Source: Aquila chrysaetos chrysaetos
Taxonomy: Eukaryota > Chordata > Aves > Accipitriformes > Accipitridae
Assembly (NCBI RefSeq): GCF_900496995.4
Contig: NC_044009.1
Coordinates: forward strand, 40,819,505-40,883,504
Direction: 5' to 3'
DNA length: 64,000 nucleotides
Within the stretch, counting starts at the first letter, position 1; every line of letters starts with the position of its first letter. Positions 1 to 13,904 of the stretch are shown in pieces. The notes under the pieces were generated by a model, which searched no databases, was not told where the DNA came from, and saw only the letters and a program-made list of their open reading frames with translations. The position numbers were made by a program, and so were the translations under genes.

Positions 1-3000
1 GATACAGCAGAGGAAATCTCTGCAATAAGCAATGATAACAAACCACACCAATTATTCAATTAAAGCTAACCCCATCTTTAATCAAGACAGTCAATTTAAG
101 AGACCCTTGGGATTTTTTAAGAAGGAGGAACTCCTAATCAGTGCAAAGGGAATTGCTCCTGTTTATTCCACGGTTGAAGTTGCCCCCCCAAATTTGCAGA
201 TGCTAATTTTGAAAAAGAGAATCAATCATTAATTTTTAATAAAGAACTTGCACTTGGGAGGTGGGGGGTGGAACTAAAAGCATTTCCCCATACAGTTTAG
301 AGTTTATTAGTGCACCTATCAGGGAAAGTGTGCAAGAAAAGTGCAATCAGATGAATATTCCTTATTTAACCTCCAAACCAGTAATTCAGAAAAAAAGCAA
401 TTTCTTCTTAATCTGAGTTCCAGGTGACTGCCTTTTATCTGAGCTCCATTAAATTATTCCCCTGCTAAATTCTCATGAAATAGGCTGTTTGCTCCAGCAG
501 CCGTTGACTCCCTGAGATAATTTTGTAACCAAAACATTCTGTTTTTATTAGTAATGATCCATCTTCCACCCTGGTGATGTGAGGGGCTCGAGGAAGGTGT
601 TTGCGCCTAGGTGTCAACTTCCCGCACTGAATCCCTGTTTCTTCATTGGTGTGGGGACATGCTGGGTGACCTGGTTCCTGCTTGTCTCCCTGGCTGTGGG
701 TAGCACTGCGGTACAACAGAAAGTCATGAGAGCATCTGGCAGTGGTGCTACCCCCAACCAAGTCAAGAGGCAGTGTCCTTGGGCTCATGCTCACTGCACA
801 AGCTTGTAGCTAGATCCCTCTCACCCTGATTCCCACCACAGTGTCTCAGCAAGGTCTCCTCTCTTCAGTCTCAGTTATGATAATTATTTCCTTCCTTGGT
901 TGCCCCATGTGATTCATCCCCAGAGTTTATTTCTGTGTGGCAACCACCAGACATAATTCTTCTACAGTCTCCTGTTTATTCTGGACTTACACACTGCAAG
1001 TTTCCTACACAGCCCTTTTTAAAAACACAGATTTATTTGGTTTTACTGACTCTGGTCAAAGTAGCTGTTCTGAAATCCCACAGGGATGGAGCATTAGGGG
1101 CAGACAGATGTGATGAGCTGGGGCTGCTCCACATACCAAGTGCAGCTGGCTGAAAATAGCCTTGACCTTTTTATAAACTGAAGTATTGTCCATCCCTGTT
1201 TTCACTGACCTGACGTATTAATATGCTGAGAGGACTGGGCAGGAGAACTGCCTCAGCATTTCCCAGGTGGTGTTTGCTTGGGGCATTTTTGCTTTGGCAG
1301 ATTTCTTCCCGCCCGTGAACTCTGAGGCAGAATGAATATTTTATAAAGATTTTTATATCTCTGTCTATGATTTTTATGGCAAATTGAGCTCCCCTCATGT
1401 TGTATTGCTTCTCTTCCTTCCTCTCCTTGATGACCTTGCAGTCATCAATGCCTGAATTCCTGCCTTTACATACCTCATTTTCTCTCTCTGCTGTCTCTGA
1501 GGAGGGCTCCATGCCCATGACCCAGTGTATGTGGTTTGATGCTAGTCACTGGGGTCTGAAGGGTAGTTGACATGGCTTGAGCAGACTTGGGCCTATCTAG
1601 GTGTGGAGAAGACCCCAGAAGTCTGGGATTCCCTACCAGGAGCAGCAAAAGGAACTGCAAGCTTGTTGTGGGGCTTTCAGGCTCCTGACTCTATGCTGGG
1701 GAGCCTGGAAGCCCCCAGACCGCAAGGGTTTGCAGGGTCCTTGCTGTGGAAATGGTCTGGGTTCCCTTAGCAGCCAGACTGTACTGAGGTCTGGGGACCC
1801 AGATGTCCTCACTCAAGTGTGGTCCTGCCAACACCCAAGGAGGAGATTCTTCCTATCAAACCATTTTACTACAGGTTTAGCTCCACAGACAAGGCAGTTC
1901 CTCCTGCTTCTCACCAAAATAGGTGACAGGAGAATCAGGCTCTTAATCTCAAGGGATCCAATGACAACTTACCATGTCCTCTGAATTATTCTGTCACAAG
2001 CATCTTGCATGTTTGATTTATCTCCTCTAAAATGATCAGTACACTGCTCATCAATCAGCCTTATTTAACAACTAACATGCTGCAGGTGGTTTAGCAACCT
2101 GAGCATTTGGGCTGAAATAATTGCATTCTCTGGAGCCTTGTGCCTGAACTGGCAGGGAGCTGCTGGTGCCTTTGAAATGCTTGGGTGCTGTGGAGATGGG
2201 GGTACAGGGTGCCTGGGTGGATGGCCAGCCGGCCACCTGTACTGGGCTCTGTCCTTCTGCAGCATACCAACTCTCGGGAGCAGCAAATTTCAGTTTTACA
2301 GTGGATTATGAGGGCAAGGCTGAAGAAAGTGAAAACTTCTTTTCTCTTTTGGGCGATTAAAGAACCCAGGTTATTTTGCCTTAGGGATACAGCCCTACCT
2401 GCCTTGCGTGCTCCTACTTCACTGCAAGCTGCGTTTGATTGGCAAAGCGATTCTTGCATGTATAGAAAATGGGGGCACCTGAAAAGTTTACAGCACTCAC
2501 AGGAGGACTGGCTTTTTGGAGAAGCTGAGTAGTCAGTACAGCAGGTTTCCCTCCTGCTTGCTGTTTACCAAAGCCTAAATCTAATTTTAGGCATTAAGCT
2601 GAATATGAACTCTTGAAAACATATGACATCGATTCTAGTTGCTGATCACTTTTGGTAAATTGGCTTGATACAGCCAAATCCTTTGAGTTGCTTTCCATTC
2701 CCCAACAGGGAATGAAAAAAGGAGGAAGCTCAAGGGCTGAGAGAGACCGGGTCTCGCCAAACTAGCTCCAACATGATTCCTGTTTTAGCTGTCTATCCTC
2801 CCTGTAGGACCAGCTGTTTCTACAGGAGCCCTGCTCTGGGACATGTGTAAGTCGGAAGAAGACCCCACCAGTAACTCTGCACTTACAAAGGAAAAATACA
2901 GAAGTACAGAAAATACAAAAGACTCCCCTGAAATACATGAATAACGAATTAAAGAGTTAATGAATCCTCAAGAAGCCTTAAGTTTGCATACAGAAATCAG

Positions 3001-6000
3001 AGAAGGGAGGTTCACCACTGCATTTCTCTGGCCAAACCCACAGATGAAGATTAACTGAAAGCCTTCAGGGACAACAAACAGAACAATGTTAACTGTGAGG
3101 CCAAGAGCTTTTTTTGCCATATCTTCTCTGCGCATCACCATGGTATGCAAGTGCTGCTGTGGGTACAAGAAGAAATAACCTTATATTAATTCCTACATTC
3201 ATCTCGGATGCATCCTGAAGTTTAAACAGTTCATAGTGCTCTTTTTTTATATTGGAACACTTCACTGCTTCCTCCATGGAAATCCCTCCATCTGGGGACA
3301 CTGCACAGACACGTTTCTTTGGGACTTGCTGGAGATATTTCCGTAAGTAACGTGCTTTGATTGTGTTCCTGTTCTTTCCGCATTCCCTGGATGGGAGTGC
3401 TCAAGCAGACAGACATCGTGTGAGGAATGTTTGCGGGAGTGGGCTGTTTTGAGGCAATAGTCCAAAATATCCATGAAAGAGCTTCAGAATGGGAGTTGCG
3501 CAAATCTGCACTGACAACCTGTTTCTAAGATGTATGCTCATCCAGGTGAAAAATTCTGAATTGTACCATGTAACCGATGAGTCCCGTTGTGCCTACTTAT
3601 ATTGCAGATCACTAATGTTGTTGAAGTACCTGAAATTGTTTGCAGAAACTACTTGACAAATAGTTCTGAAAAAAAAAACCAACCCTAAGAAAAGAACAGC
3701 TCTGTTCATGGGGAGGGAAGGGGGAAGCAAAAGGCAGAAAATGAACCAGCTACTATTATTTTTTGTGAATTAATCACCCATCCCCAGATCTGACAAAATA
3801 ACTCCGAGGAGGCTGGAGTCTCTTTTTGCTCTATTTTCAGCCAGTGCTGGAAGCAAAAGTGCCAGAAATCTCTCTGCAAAGCCTGTTCTGATGAGATTTC
3901 CAGCCAGTTTCATGAATCAAGTTGGTTTGGATTAACTGTGAATAAGCCCTTGGGCAGAACTAGCAAATCATGGGTTCATTGATCATAGACACTCCTGTGC
4001 ATGGGGTCTGACCCAACACTCAATAAAGGCAATGAGAAACCTACTGGGGCAGCTTATCCGATAGCTGTGGAGCCTCTTTGCTGTTCTCTCCAAAGCAGCT
4101 GGAGTCAGCTATTCCCAGACACTGGAAACTGGATGGGGGTGAATTTTGCTTATGGTCCATTCACCTAATTTATCGGGGTTTGCATCAGGCCCAGGGACAA
4201 GTTCTCTCCACTGTACACTGCTCATTTAAAAAAACTGGTGTAGCAGATGACACTAGTAAGAATCAAGTTCATCTTTTCCTCCTGCTGCTCTGATGCCTTG
4301 TTTCCCAGCAGTAATTAACAGGGATGGATGCCTACTTCTGGGATTGTTTAAATGTGGGGACAGTTTCAGAGCTGTCCCTGGAGGTTGTCTCCACAAGTAA
4401 CATGTTTTTTAAGTTATGCCCTTCTGTTGATCCCCTGTCTGAACAATTTCCAGTGGTGCTTGCTCTGAGCTCAAAGGTGTCTGCAGTCAACCCCATAATG
4501 ATATTCGAGGAGAGCACCATTTTAAAAGGCTGCCTCTCCCGAAGCATGCTGTATGTTTTAAATGTGACAGGCTACATGAGAGGACCTGAGACATTTGAGA
4601 AAGCTTGGGAACTTTTAATCCTTGAGCCTGAGCCCAGCCATACTTTCTGACTTTGGTTTGGGAGCCTCTGATTCAAACACACCCTTTTCACCTGGCATCC
4701 AAGCCTGGAGCAGACTGTGTCCCCTCTCCTGTCCAGAGGAGGCTAGAAGTCTTAAAAAATCAAATTCTGTCAGAAGCTTTTGCCTCAAAATGAGTTCTCC
4801 AACATGGTAAGAATGACTGATCTTGTGAGATTTCATAATGGTGGAAATCTTGTGAGGCTGTCCCCTACCTTTCTTTGAAATGCTCCCCCACCGCTGCCCT
4901 CCCCTGTCCCTGGGTTCCTCCTGTGCACCCAAATCCCAGCCTCAGTCTAAGCTAAGCATAAAGTTGCAGCCACTGCTTTGAGCCACAGATAAAACCTTTC
5001 ATACCCCTCTGTATCTTAAGGGCATTTCAAAAAGAGAGGATAAAAATATCTACAGAATCAAGCATGGGAAGAACTCAATTTGAGATAAGGAAGAGTGTGA
5101 GTTCATGAGGTTTGGGTCTTCACCAAGTAATTATGGGATAATTAATGAGATACATCTGTGGACCCAGCTGAGCTGTACTTCGGTGGTGATGGTAAAAGGC
5201 AGTTTAAAAGGCAGCATGTCCCACTAGTCTGTCTGGGCAGTGTTACTGTGGTGGTTGGAGTTTGCTGAAGGCTCCTCAAGGGTGAAGTCATCGGCCTTAT
5301 GGTATAGGGGTTAGTAGTCGTTTCTCAGGAGCACAACAGTGCTGTTGTAGTGTGATTGCAACATGCATAAGAGCTGCTTGCTCTCTAGCTGCTTCTAATT
5401 ATCCTGTTGCCCTCCTGGTTGTATTTGCTATGCTGCCCTCAATGGATGCTGCCCTTGAATGCAAATACTGTGAGTTCTCAGTAGACAGGGAGTTCAGAGG
5501 TCTTTGGTAGGTTTTTTGGCTTATGAGCACAACTGGAGCATGTTTGAAGGACTGGTTTGTATGATAAAGAGGGAGAGAATATAGGTTTCTAAGTTCCCCT
5601 TGTATCACAGCTTGACAACCTCTCCTTGCCTTGTAGTCCCTCTGAGAAATGAAAGAGTTAATGGATTCTCCAGCATCTTTATCATTCCTGCAGAATAATC
5701 ACCATTTTAAAGATGCCTGCCTTGATATTACAATGTAATAATCTGCCTGACTAAACCCTAAAAATCTGGTGGCTGGTAGATAAAAATCATTGAGAATGAT
5801 TGTTTCATCTGAGGCATCAATAACTTCAGCAGAGCTGTTAGGACAACAGCTCAGCTGCTCAGAAAATGGCAAAGAAATTTTTTTTTTGTGTTAAGTAGCT
5901 TACTTTGCTTGCCTTGCAAACTCCAGCTGAGGCTCCTGGGGGTCACATTTTCTGGAGGTGGAAATCCAGTATCTAATGTCCGATGGGACATCAGGGCTAA

Positions 6001-9000
6001 CAATCCTGCTTGCGAGGCTGTGTGAAAAGATAATATGTGTGTTGAGAAGTAAAAGCACTGACTGAATGATCATTCGGTTGTGGAGTTGTGGGCCCGGTTC
6101 TTGTTTCTGTAGCTAGTTTTCTGCACAACCTTGGGATGGTTGCTTTTTCTCCTTGTCCTTACATTGGCCCAATTGCCAGACCAGTCTTGCAGTAGGTGGA
6201 AGAGAGTAGGAGAGGTTGGACCTCCCATCTGCTTCTTCAAGCGGTCTGGACAGCCCACAGCTGGCAGGGTTTCTGCCTGGAGTGACTTGAGTCAACCGAG
6301 AGCCAAGGCAGCAGGGCAGTATGATCCCTATCTCCGTATGGGCTGTCACTGTGCTCCTGAGCGGCTGTAGCACCAAACTGGGCTTGTGGAGCCATATGCC
6401 ATGCTGGAGATGGGACTTGCAGGGAGCATCCTCAAAGCACTGGATTCCCTTCAGAGCTTTTCTTTTAGAAGGTGGATAGTCCTCTGTCACTTCTTCCCTG
6501 CCTGGTAGCAAAGTTACTTGAACTGACAGCCCTCAATTTGGAGGCTGATGCAGGAAGACAGGTTGGAGTGAGCCTGTGTTTGAAGGGGTCTCTGTGCTGG
6601 TTAGGGTCAGACTCTGTTACCATAGGGGCAGTTAACTGAGGGGGTATCAATAGACAGCAGGCCATCTCTCCCTCTAATTTTCCTTTCCTGCCTGTTATTT
6701 AATAAAACTACTGAGAAGGTGGCTGCATTAACTTTACTTTTATGTTTAATTCTGTGACTGCAGTAAAAGCCAGTATTTGAGAAGTCGCTGAATACAGGAT
6801 AGAATTGGTTCAGTAATAATAATAATAACAACTTGTTTTCCCTCTTTGAAAATAAATATGGTCCTTAGTAGAAAGATTTACCCGTTGCTGGCAGTCAATC
6901 AGCCAGGACAATTTGGGCTCTGAGTACTTGATTAGAATAACTTTAAGGAAAATTGCCTTCCTGAATCAAGTAAGGATCCATTAACCTGATGAAACAGGGT
7001 TTGCTTATCTGAGAGGTTAAGACTCAAAACACACCCTGGGCTGCATTAGATGAGGCCTCTTTTAGAATGGCATAAAGACGGAAAGTAATAAAAACACCAT
7101 CTGTCATGTCTAGTCAATCAGATCTAGTATAAGAGAGGAATTATTCCTCTGACTCTACCTTTATAAGATTGTCTGTTTGTTAACAATGGGAACTGTCAGG
7201 AATGCTGAAAACTGGTTTTATTCCCTCAAATTATTTCTAGCTGTCTTTATCTTGGAGAGAATGAATATTAATCTGAGTTTATACAGCAGAGAAATATTTC
7301 TAGATGAGTACAACGCTAAGGCATTCCATGTTGAGTCTCTTTAGTGATTTATTGTTAGAGGTGAAACTGAATGGGAGATGGAGAAAAAGTGCCATGTACA
7401 CTTTGCTTCTGAAAGTGATTATTTCTATAAACAAATCTCTTGCAAGTTGCTGAGCTCTCAAAGGTTCTTTGAAATCAATTGAATATATACCTCTCGAGTG
7501 GCCCTCTGCATCTGAAAGGACTGGCATGGCTAGATCTTCCCATGTAGCCTAGGCATAGCTGGGGGTCATGGAAAAGGTGATTGCAATTTTTGGCATGGAT
7601 TTATTAAAGCTAATAAATGTTGGCACTAATGGAGTTCTCTGTCAGTGAGTACCAGTGTGCTCTCCTCTGTATACTAAGGGCTATACAGGAGCACTTTGAG
7701 ACATCTAAAGGCTGAATGCCAAACAAGCAAAGACATGCCAGCTGTGGGCACAGGAGATGGAAGGGGTGGTGGAAAGTCTACACCAGCCTATCCCCAGCAC
7801 CGCTGCTCATCACCTGGGTGGAAATGCCATCTCCCCTTGTCATGCACCACAGATGAGACTGCAGTGGATATATTAACTGATCTGAATGGGCACATCTTCA
7901 TCATCTATCAACTCTTACTGTAGCTGGCACGTGCCTGTGCTATGTCACAATGCATGTGTACCATACCCATCTTGCTATTGCAGCTGATGAGCTTTTCCTC
8001 GTTTGCCAGGCAGATGTGCTCTCCAGAGAAACAGGTTTAAGAGAGCAAGTGCTGGCACTAGTGAAACCTCTGCTAGGTCTGGATGTTTTGCTTTGCTCAG
8101 ATACAGATGGGATTGGCTGCCGGTGAGTAATAAATGTGAAGAAGGACCAGATCAATAGCTGATAGCTCACCACCAGGAAGTCTGCAGAGGGTTTGTATCC
8201 TTATAGTGTACGAGGAACTGATTAGAAATAGATTAGGAAAGCAGAAGGGCTGGAGGTGAGTGTAGTAACCTGAAGAGTGAATGTGCCTTAATCTGACTTC
8301 ATTAAACCTCCTGCTGTTGCGTAGGACTCATGCTCTGAGCCTGTGTCTGCAGTCACTCAAAATGCATGGGCTGACTCTGCTCCTGGTGAAGCCAGCAAGG
8401 CTCTGGTGGCCTATAGGTGCAATAAGAGCAACATACATCATTGCCTGCTGCTTGGGCAGCTGCCCTACATGTTCAGCACTGCTCTGTAGCTTCTGGGTGG
8501 CCACAAACTGGAAGACACCAGAGGTGGTTTATGTGTGCCCATGGGAAAAACATTTCTGTGTTCAGGGTTGCTGTTTGCACAAATGAAGCATGTAGAGTGT
8601 TTGCAGGTATGTGATGCAGGACTCGGCTGTTGTGTGATGGGCACAACCCCATGCAAGATCCCAGGAGGGAGACAGGCTGGGGATAGAAGAGGAGGGTTAG
8701 AGCAAGTGCCTGATACAGTATTCAGTCATAGCCAGAAGATGCACTTCAGTTAAGCTACCGAGACAGGAGAGGTTATTTCTGGGAGAAAGGCATGTTGAGC
8801 AGAGGGAAGTTAACGTGTGCTGGGTGGGTGGCATCTGGGAAAGGCTGAGCACCCCTTGTTCCGCTGATATCAGGTAGATCAGATGCCACTCAGCTCCTAG
8901 GAAAAGTGGACCTCTTTGGGGGAATTAGCCTAAGGAGAAAGAGGCACAGATGAATTTTTCCTCCTATACGAGTGTAACCTTTTTCCCCACCAAACTCAGA

Positions 9001-9960
9001 GGGGACTTGCCACCAGTGCCAGTGGAGAGCAGGCTGCCCTGGGCACAGGATGGCCAGGACAAAATGAATTGTGCTACAAAGCGTCAGGGTCCCTGGAGAC
9101 CCAAAAGCTGTATGTTTAGATCAACGTTTAAAAAAAAAAAGCAAAACCGGTCTCTAATTTTGTGCCAGTCCCTCTGGGACCTGATGCAGGGAAAACCCAC
9201 GTGACTGCACTTCCTGCTGGAGCTGGTGAGAGGTACTCACGCTCACCATATTAACAAATTGATCCCCATGGTCGCTGCGGGGGGAGGCTGAAAAGAATGG
9301 ATGGCACTGCAAGCTCGTTATGAAAATGCAGAGAACCACAGTTAATGAATCTTGGATGAGTCCCTGATCCGCCTGGCCCTTGGTGTGGCAGTGGAGAGAG
9401 CTGGTCACAGGGAGGATCTGATTAACATCTCAGTGGAAATGACAGTCCCTAGAATGCAGAAGGTCATATCATATCTGTCTGTGCTTGCATCTGGGAGAGG
9501 TCACTGTCAGAGAGCTGAGATCTCTCTGGATTAGATCTGCGGGGTTTTTTATCAGAACAGAGGTATTTTGGGGATTTACATGTTCTCTGTCCCTGGCAGC
9601 TTGCCCTGATGAAATACCGATTACACAACTGCAATCTAACTTAAACTGTTGTCAAAAAATCAGCTGTGTGCTGGGATATGGTGAGAATACACTCTCTATG
9701 GTGGAAAAGATTTGAACTTGTGCAGTCCATTATGTCTCCTGACACAGAGAAGCTTGCAAAGAATAAAACAATCAGGCTGTTTACTGTGGGTGCATGGAAA
9801 AAAATCGAAAAAGCTGAAATTAATGCCTTCTCTGAGATTCTCCTAGTCCTGTAGCCGGATTAATGAATGAAAGCATTTGCCCCAGATGTACAGGAGATTA
9901 GTGCTGCTTGACTCTCATTTTATGGCCAGTGGAGTTAAGGTTAGGAAACTTGAAATATGT
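1..9960. other. Upstream non-coding DNA, no recognised gene
   Basis: I found no exon of a recognised protein, no RNA gene and no intact mobile element. Short open frames occur at the rate expected by chance and match no family I know. A short (AAT)n run lies at 6816-6828. The block about 1560-1830 is relatively GC-rich with short internal repeats (GGGGAGCCTGG, GGTCTGGGGACCC). The block about 6690-7150 is AT-rich with homeodomain-like TAAT/ATTA words and could be a conserved non-coding element. In mammals the upstream neighbour is EAF2; none of its exons was recognised here. Confidence 0.5.
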
Positions 9961-9965
9961 GCTCA

Positions 9966-10095
9966 AGGTGCTTGACAAGTAGCGTAGTCAGAACTGAACC
10001 CGGGGGTCCTGCTGCCACATCCTGTAGCTGTGCCCTCTCCTTCACTGCGCAATAGACCCCCGGTGCCGGGCATCCCTGTGAGCTGGCTGTGACGA
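9966..10095 (-). repeat. MIR-like SINE head, decayed
   Basis: On the minus strand this resembles the tRNA-derived head of amniote MIR-type SINEs. The + strand text CAGAACTGAACCCGGGGGTC is the usual reverse reading of the B-box region, followed by a CTGTAGC...CTCTCC stretch. It is strongly decayed and the borders are approximate. Confidence 0.35.
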
Positions 10096-10493
10096 ATAGA
10101 GTAGTTAGAGGATTCCTGCTTTCTCATTACCAGCTGCCACTCGCTGAAGGAGAGGCTAGTAGTGAGTAAAAGCAGCTTTCTACTCCGGGGCTGGGTGGGA
10201 GAGGGTGTGGGACTTACCACCAGAGAGGAGCTACTGGCCAGCTGAAGGGTCAGTGCAAATAGGGAAATTCCCAAGGCAGTGTCTGTCCCACAGGCTGGAA
10301 GTGAGCATGGAGAGGAGGGCAATGCACCCAAGGGACGACTGAGACACTGGATGCAACTGTCTCATCATTCCTCCAGACCCAAGGCTGCTGCAAGCTGCGA
10401 CGTCTTCAGTAGCTGAGCTATCCCTCAGAGCCTGTGTCAGAATAAATCAGTAGCTGGTTTTTTCTTTGCTGTGATAATACTACTGGCAGGGCA

Positions 10494-10665
10494 GCTTAAT
10501 GGATAGACTGCTGGGCTGGCATGCAAGAGGTTTCAGCGGAGTCTGCCTTCGTCAGGATGGTTTTTTCCCTCTTTTGCTCATCTCTGAAATGGAGATACTG
10601 ATATCTGCTCAGTGAAATGCCCCGAGACCTGCTGCTGAAAGGCACTATGTAAGATCCTGCTTCTG
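10494..10665 (+). repeat. MIR-like SINE, nearly full length, decayed
   Basis: The order of parts fits an amniote MIR-type SINE. A tRNA-like head (CTTAATGGATAGACTGCTGG, then GCATGCAAGAGGTTTC) is followed by a core (CTCATCTCTGAAATGGAGAT) and a tail (GAGACCTGCTGCTGAAAGGC, then ACTATGTAAGATCC). The tail variant is the form common in reptile and bird genomes. Borders are approximate. Confidence 0.6.
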
Positions 10666-11389
10666 ATACCACCAGGAAGAAAACGTTCTTGGGACACCAA
10701 ACAGTCCTCAAGTGCTTTTCCAAAGTCCTGCCATACCACATCCATCTTTCTTCCAGCTGCAGGGACCTCCCACCTTCTCACTCCATGAAGGAGACAAGCC
10801 AGCCTCAGCCCCAGGCAAGTGGACAGGGTAAATCTTCAGTTTTTAATGTTTCCATGCTCTCCCTGTTTGGAGGTTTTGGACAGAGAGCCTGAGTTATGCC
10901 TCAGACAGACAGCTGTGGTGTTGGGTGTGTGAGGGGCTAGCACACCTAGTTTGTTAGGGCCATAAAAAAGACATTCGGAATTGATCATTTACACCCTCGC
11001 AAATCAAACAGCACTGACTAGTGTGTTAGAAACTGAGCTCATGTTCCCTTTTACACCTATCTTGGCTCTCCTTTTCTTGATTTGCTTTTTTCAGAGCACT
11101 GTCTCTGTTGCTGACTTTATATACCTTTGTGAACAGTAAAACTATCTATTGTATTAACTAGGGACTGTCTCTAAGAAGCGGACAACATTCCTAAAATGCT
11201 TTAAATCACTGTAATGGGAAAACAAAGGCCAAGAAGGAAGGGCAGAACATAGAAATATCCCAGGGACCGGACATGTTCCCATGGGTCCAGATTGCCTGGG
11301 GTACCTGGATGTCCATTTTCTCTATGTCTTGAACTTACTAAAATCTGTGCTAGCAGTCAGCTCTGAGTTCTGGCATGGTACCTTATCCC

Positions 11390-11520
11390 ACAGCATCAAG
11401 TACAACTTAGAACTGGAGGGGAAAATAGCTGGAAAGGAATTCAAGAGGTCACTTAGCCTGTCTTCTTACTGACAGCCTAAATAGTTAAATTATTCCTGAT
11501 TTTCTATGCAAAATACAGAT
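11390..11520 (+). repeat. CR1-type LINE 3' end, decayed
   Basis: The words GGAATTCAAGAGGTCACTTA and GCCTGTCTTC resemble the 3' end of old amniote CR1 copies (a segment reading 'aagaggtcatctagcc'). It is short and decayed. Confidence 0.35.
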
Positions 11521-11833
11521 TCCTTGGTATTTGCTTACTGTTAATCAGTGGTCTGTTCTGAAAGAGCACAAGTCTTACTCTGGCGCCAACTTCCAATTTT
11601 TTGCGTTGGTTTTGTGATACTCACATCTTGAGAGCCTAGACAGTAATTTAAATGTGTGGTTGTGTTTTGTTTGTGCTGGGTTTTCTTCATTTCCTGCTTC
11701 AGCTGATCAGCACTATCTTTTCCTGTGTTTTGCTTGGACATTCCCTCCAATGAAGAGAAAAATCCTAATTTTTCCATGCTATGACAGTCTTTTAAAAAGT
11801 TGTTCAGAAAGAAAAGCCCTTTCCTGCTGTGTT

Positions 11834-11849
11834 CCCCCCCCCCCCCCCC
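11834..11849 (+). repeat. C16 homopolymer
   Basis: An uninterrupted run of 16 cytosines. The length is likely to vary between individuals and is prone to sequencing error. Confidence 0.9.
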
Positions 11850-11989
11850 AATCTTCTAACAGAAGTCACAAGCATTACCAAGTAAAGCTTTTTATTCTTC
11901 CCCAAAACTATTCTCCCTCCAGCTTTTCTTCTCTATTGCATTGTCTGGCCTGTAGTGCTCATACTTCTTTTCTGCTTGTTTTTCACAGT

Positions 11990-12225
11990 GCTTGCCCAGA
12001 GTCTCATACTGCTAGCTTTGCCATGCTGTGCTTTGTACTTATCTATGGTACATCTTCTTAAAATATGACTAACACTCCCTGGATCCTGGCCATACATCCT
12101 ACATTCTGGATTTAAATCCTTCTTACCATCTATCTTTACTTTAATATATCTTGTGTGAATAGCCCGCTCTTTTGTAGCCATAATTAAAGTTTTGCTTTGG
12201 TCTTCCTTTCACAAGCCGTTTACAA
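11990..12225 (-). mobile_element. Remnant of an R2-type non-LTR retrotransposon (zinc-knuckle region)
   Basis: Reading the minus strand downwards from 12225 gives KTLIMATKERAIHTRYIKV, then KIDGKKDLNPECRMYGQ and SVSHIL..C. This matches the region before the endonuclease of R2/NeSL-like elements: a TRY/TNY-x-K-x-x-ID stretch and then the C-x2-C-x8-H-x4-C knuckle. Here the spacing is kept (Cys, x2, Tyr, x8, His, x4, Cys), but the second Cys (codon near 12092-12094) is Tyr. A stop lies just upstream, and the frame is lost on both sides. The copy is dead. No reverse transcriptase motifs were found around it. Confidence 0.45.
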
Positions 12226-13904
12226 TTTACCATCATCTTTTTATGAGTTGTTTGTGCTGTTCTTCTTCCTTTCACTTCAGCCTGTGCATCCCTTGTTGCT
12301 CTATCAAATGACTCAACACCTGTAGGATTTTATTCCTCATTTCATTTTGAAATTTGATCTGCGATCGGCTTAGGCTGCTTGCTGTTGCACATATAAGTAG
12401 CTATTGCTGCATGTTTCTCTTCACTGTAAAGTTTGGATGTCTCTCAGTGTTTCCCTAGTGCATCTTTCTAGTCCTCCTGCCCAGTTCCACTGGGTCAACT
12501 TTTGTTCAGCTAATAGCAGAGTTCATTAGGAACTACATATCTCTTTGTAGTCTTGACTGTATTTTGTGTGTTGAGCCTTGAGGTATTTTGTGTGTGAGAG
12601 ACATGGGGCCATGAAGCAGGTGGGACTGGGATTTCAGTGCAACGAAGAGGAGAAGGATGCAGGTGGCTTCAGGGGCATGATGTGTGATAATGGAGACCCC
12701 ATTTTGCTCTACTGCTGAACATACAGAATTTCACTGTGAGCCATTTCTGTATCTGCAGAAAATATCTGGGGTTTTCCACTGCAGAGGAGAGCCTCTCTGA
12801 AAGGAAGTCACAGCAGTTTAGAGGAGGTTATGGGGAGAAAGCAGAAAGAAATAAACAGCAGAAGTGTGGTAGAAAAAATGTTGATCCTCCTTCAGGAAGC
12901 TCATGGCTTTAAGGTGAAAAAGGGTCTGGGAGGATGGCATGTCGATGTTATGTCTGCAATCCTGTGTGACACATGAAGAACTGGGAACTGAAGTCAGTCT
13001 GTCAAAAGGTGATGAAACCCTGTGTCTTCTCACAACCTTAAGTACTAAAAGACGTGTATAAGCTAAGGACAGCTCTGTAGCTGGTGTACAGTGTCAAAAG
13101 TTTGGATTTATGGCCAGCTGTAAATCCTGTCGAGTCACAGGTCCAGTCCCTGTTCTCATCGAGAAGTAGTAATTTTAATGAAAGATACTGTAGCTGCAGC
13201 ACAAAGTGATTGATCATGAACATCCTTGAAAGATGCCATACAGCCTTAGTTATAAGCTGTATTCAAGGAGAAAGGCAGATTCCCTATGACATCTGGGAGC
13301 TGAGCAGAAATGACTTAGTTTTACTTCAAGATCAAAAATAAACGAAAGTTTAACTATTTTATTGGTGACCAAAGGACTGCTGTTGTGAAGTGAAACATTA
13401 ACAACAGGGTGAGAGCAAGCCAGGATTGCTCAACAAGGTTCATCTTCAGGTGCAACAGACCTGGCGTCATTCAATGCACAGAAAGCAGCAGGCATGGCAG
13501 AGGGGGAAGGCATGCTGCAGGCTGCAAAGGAAGCCCAAGATGGTGAGAGAATTTTTTAAAGATTTCTTCTTGCTAATCATACAAGAAGCTGAAGGCAAAA
13601 AGGCGCCAGGAGGGGACGAGAAGTTTCTCTGATTGTTACAGGTTGACTAGTGACCAGATGACAGGCTCTTAAATACAGATTCGGTACTTGATATTGTTAG
13701 TGATATTAATCTAAATACCTTTACAATTCTGTGTCTGCAAGGGCTCGTGAATAGAGCAGAGATGCAGGTCTGAAGAATTCTGGCATATTTTCCTTGTTGT
13801 TCAAGTGATTTGATACATAATTTTCTTAAATTACTTTGAAGTTTGAGAGAGGTCTGCAGGCAATGGAAACCAGTCTTGATCAGTATAAATCAGTTAAGCC
13901 ATGC

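Noticed and set aside
10494..10580. A tRNA gene at the tRNA-like head.
   Set aside because: No intact cloverleaf or A/B boxes; it continues into a MIR-type core and tail, so it is a SINE head.
11654..12061. 135-codon + strand frame.
   Set aside because: It is the antisense of the retrotransposon remnant and crosses the C16 homopolymer.
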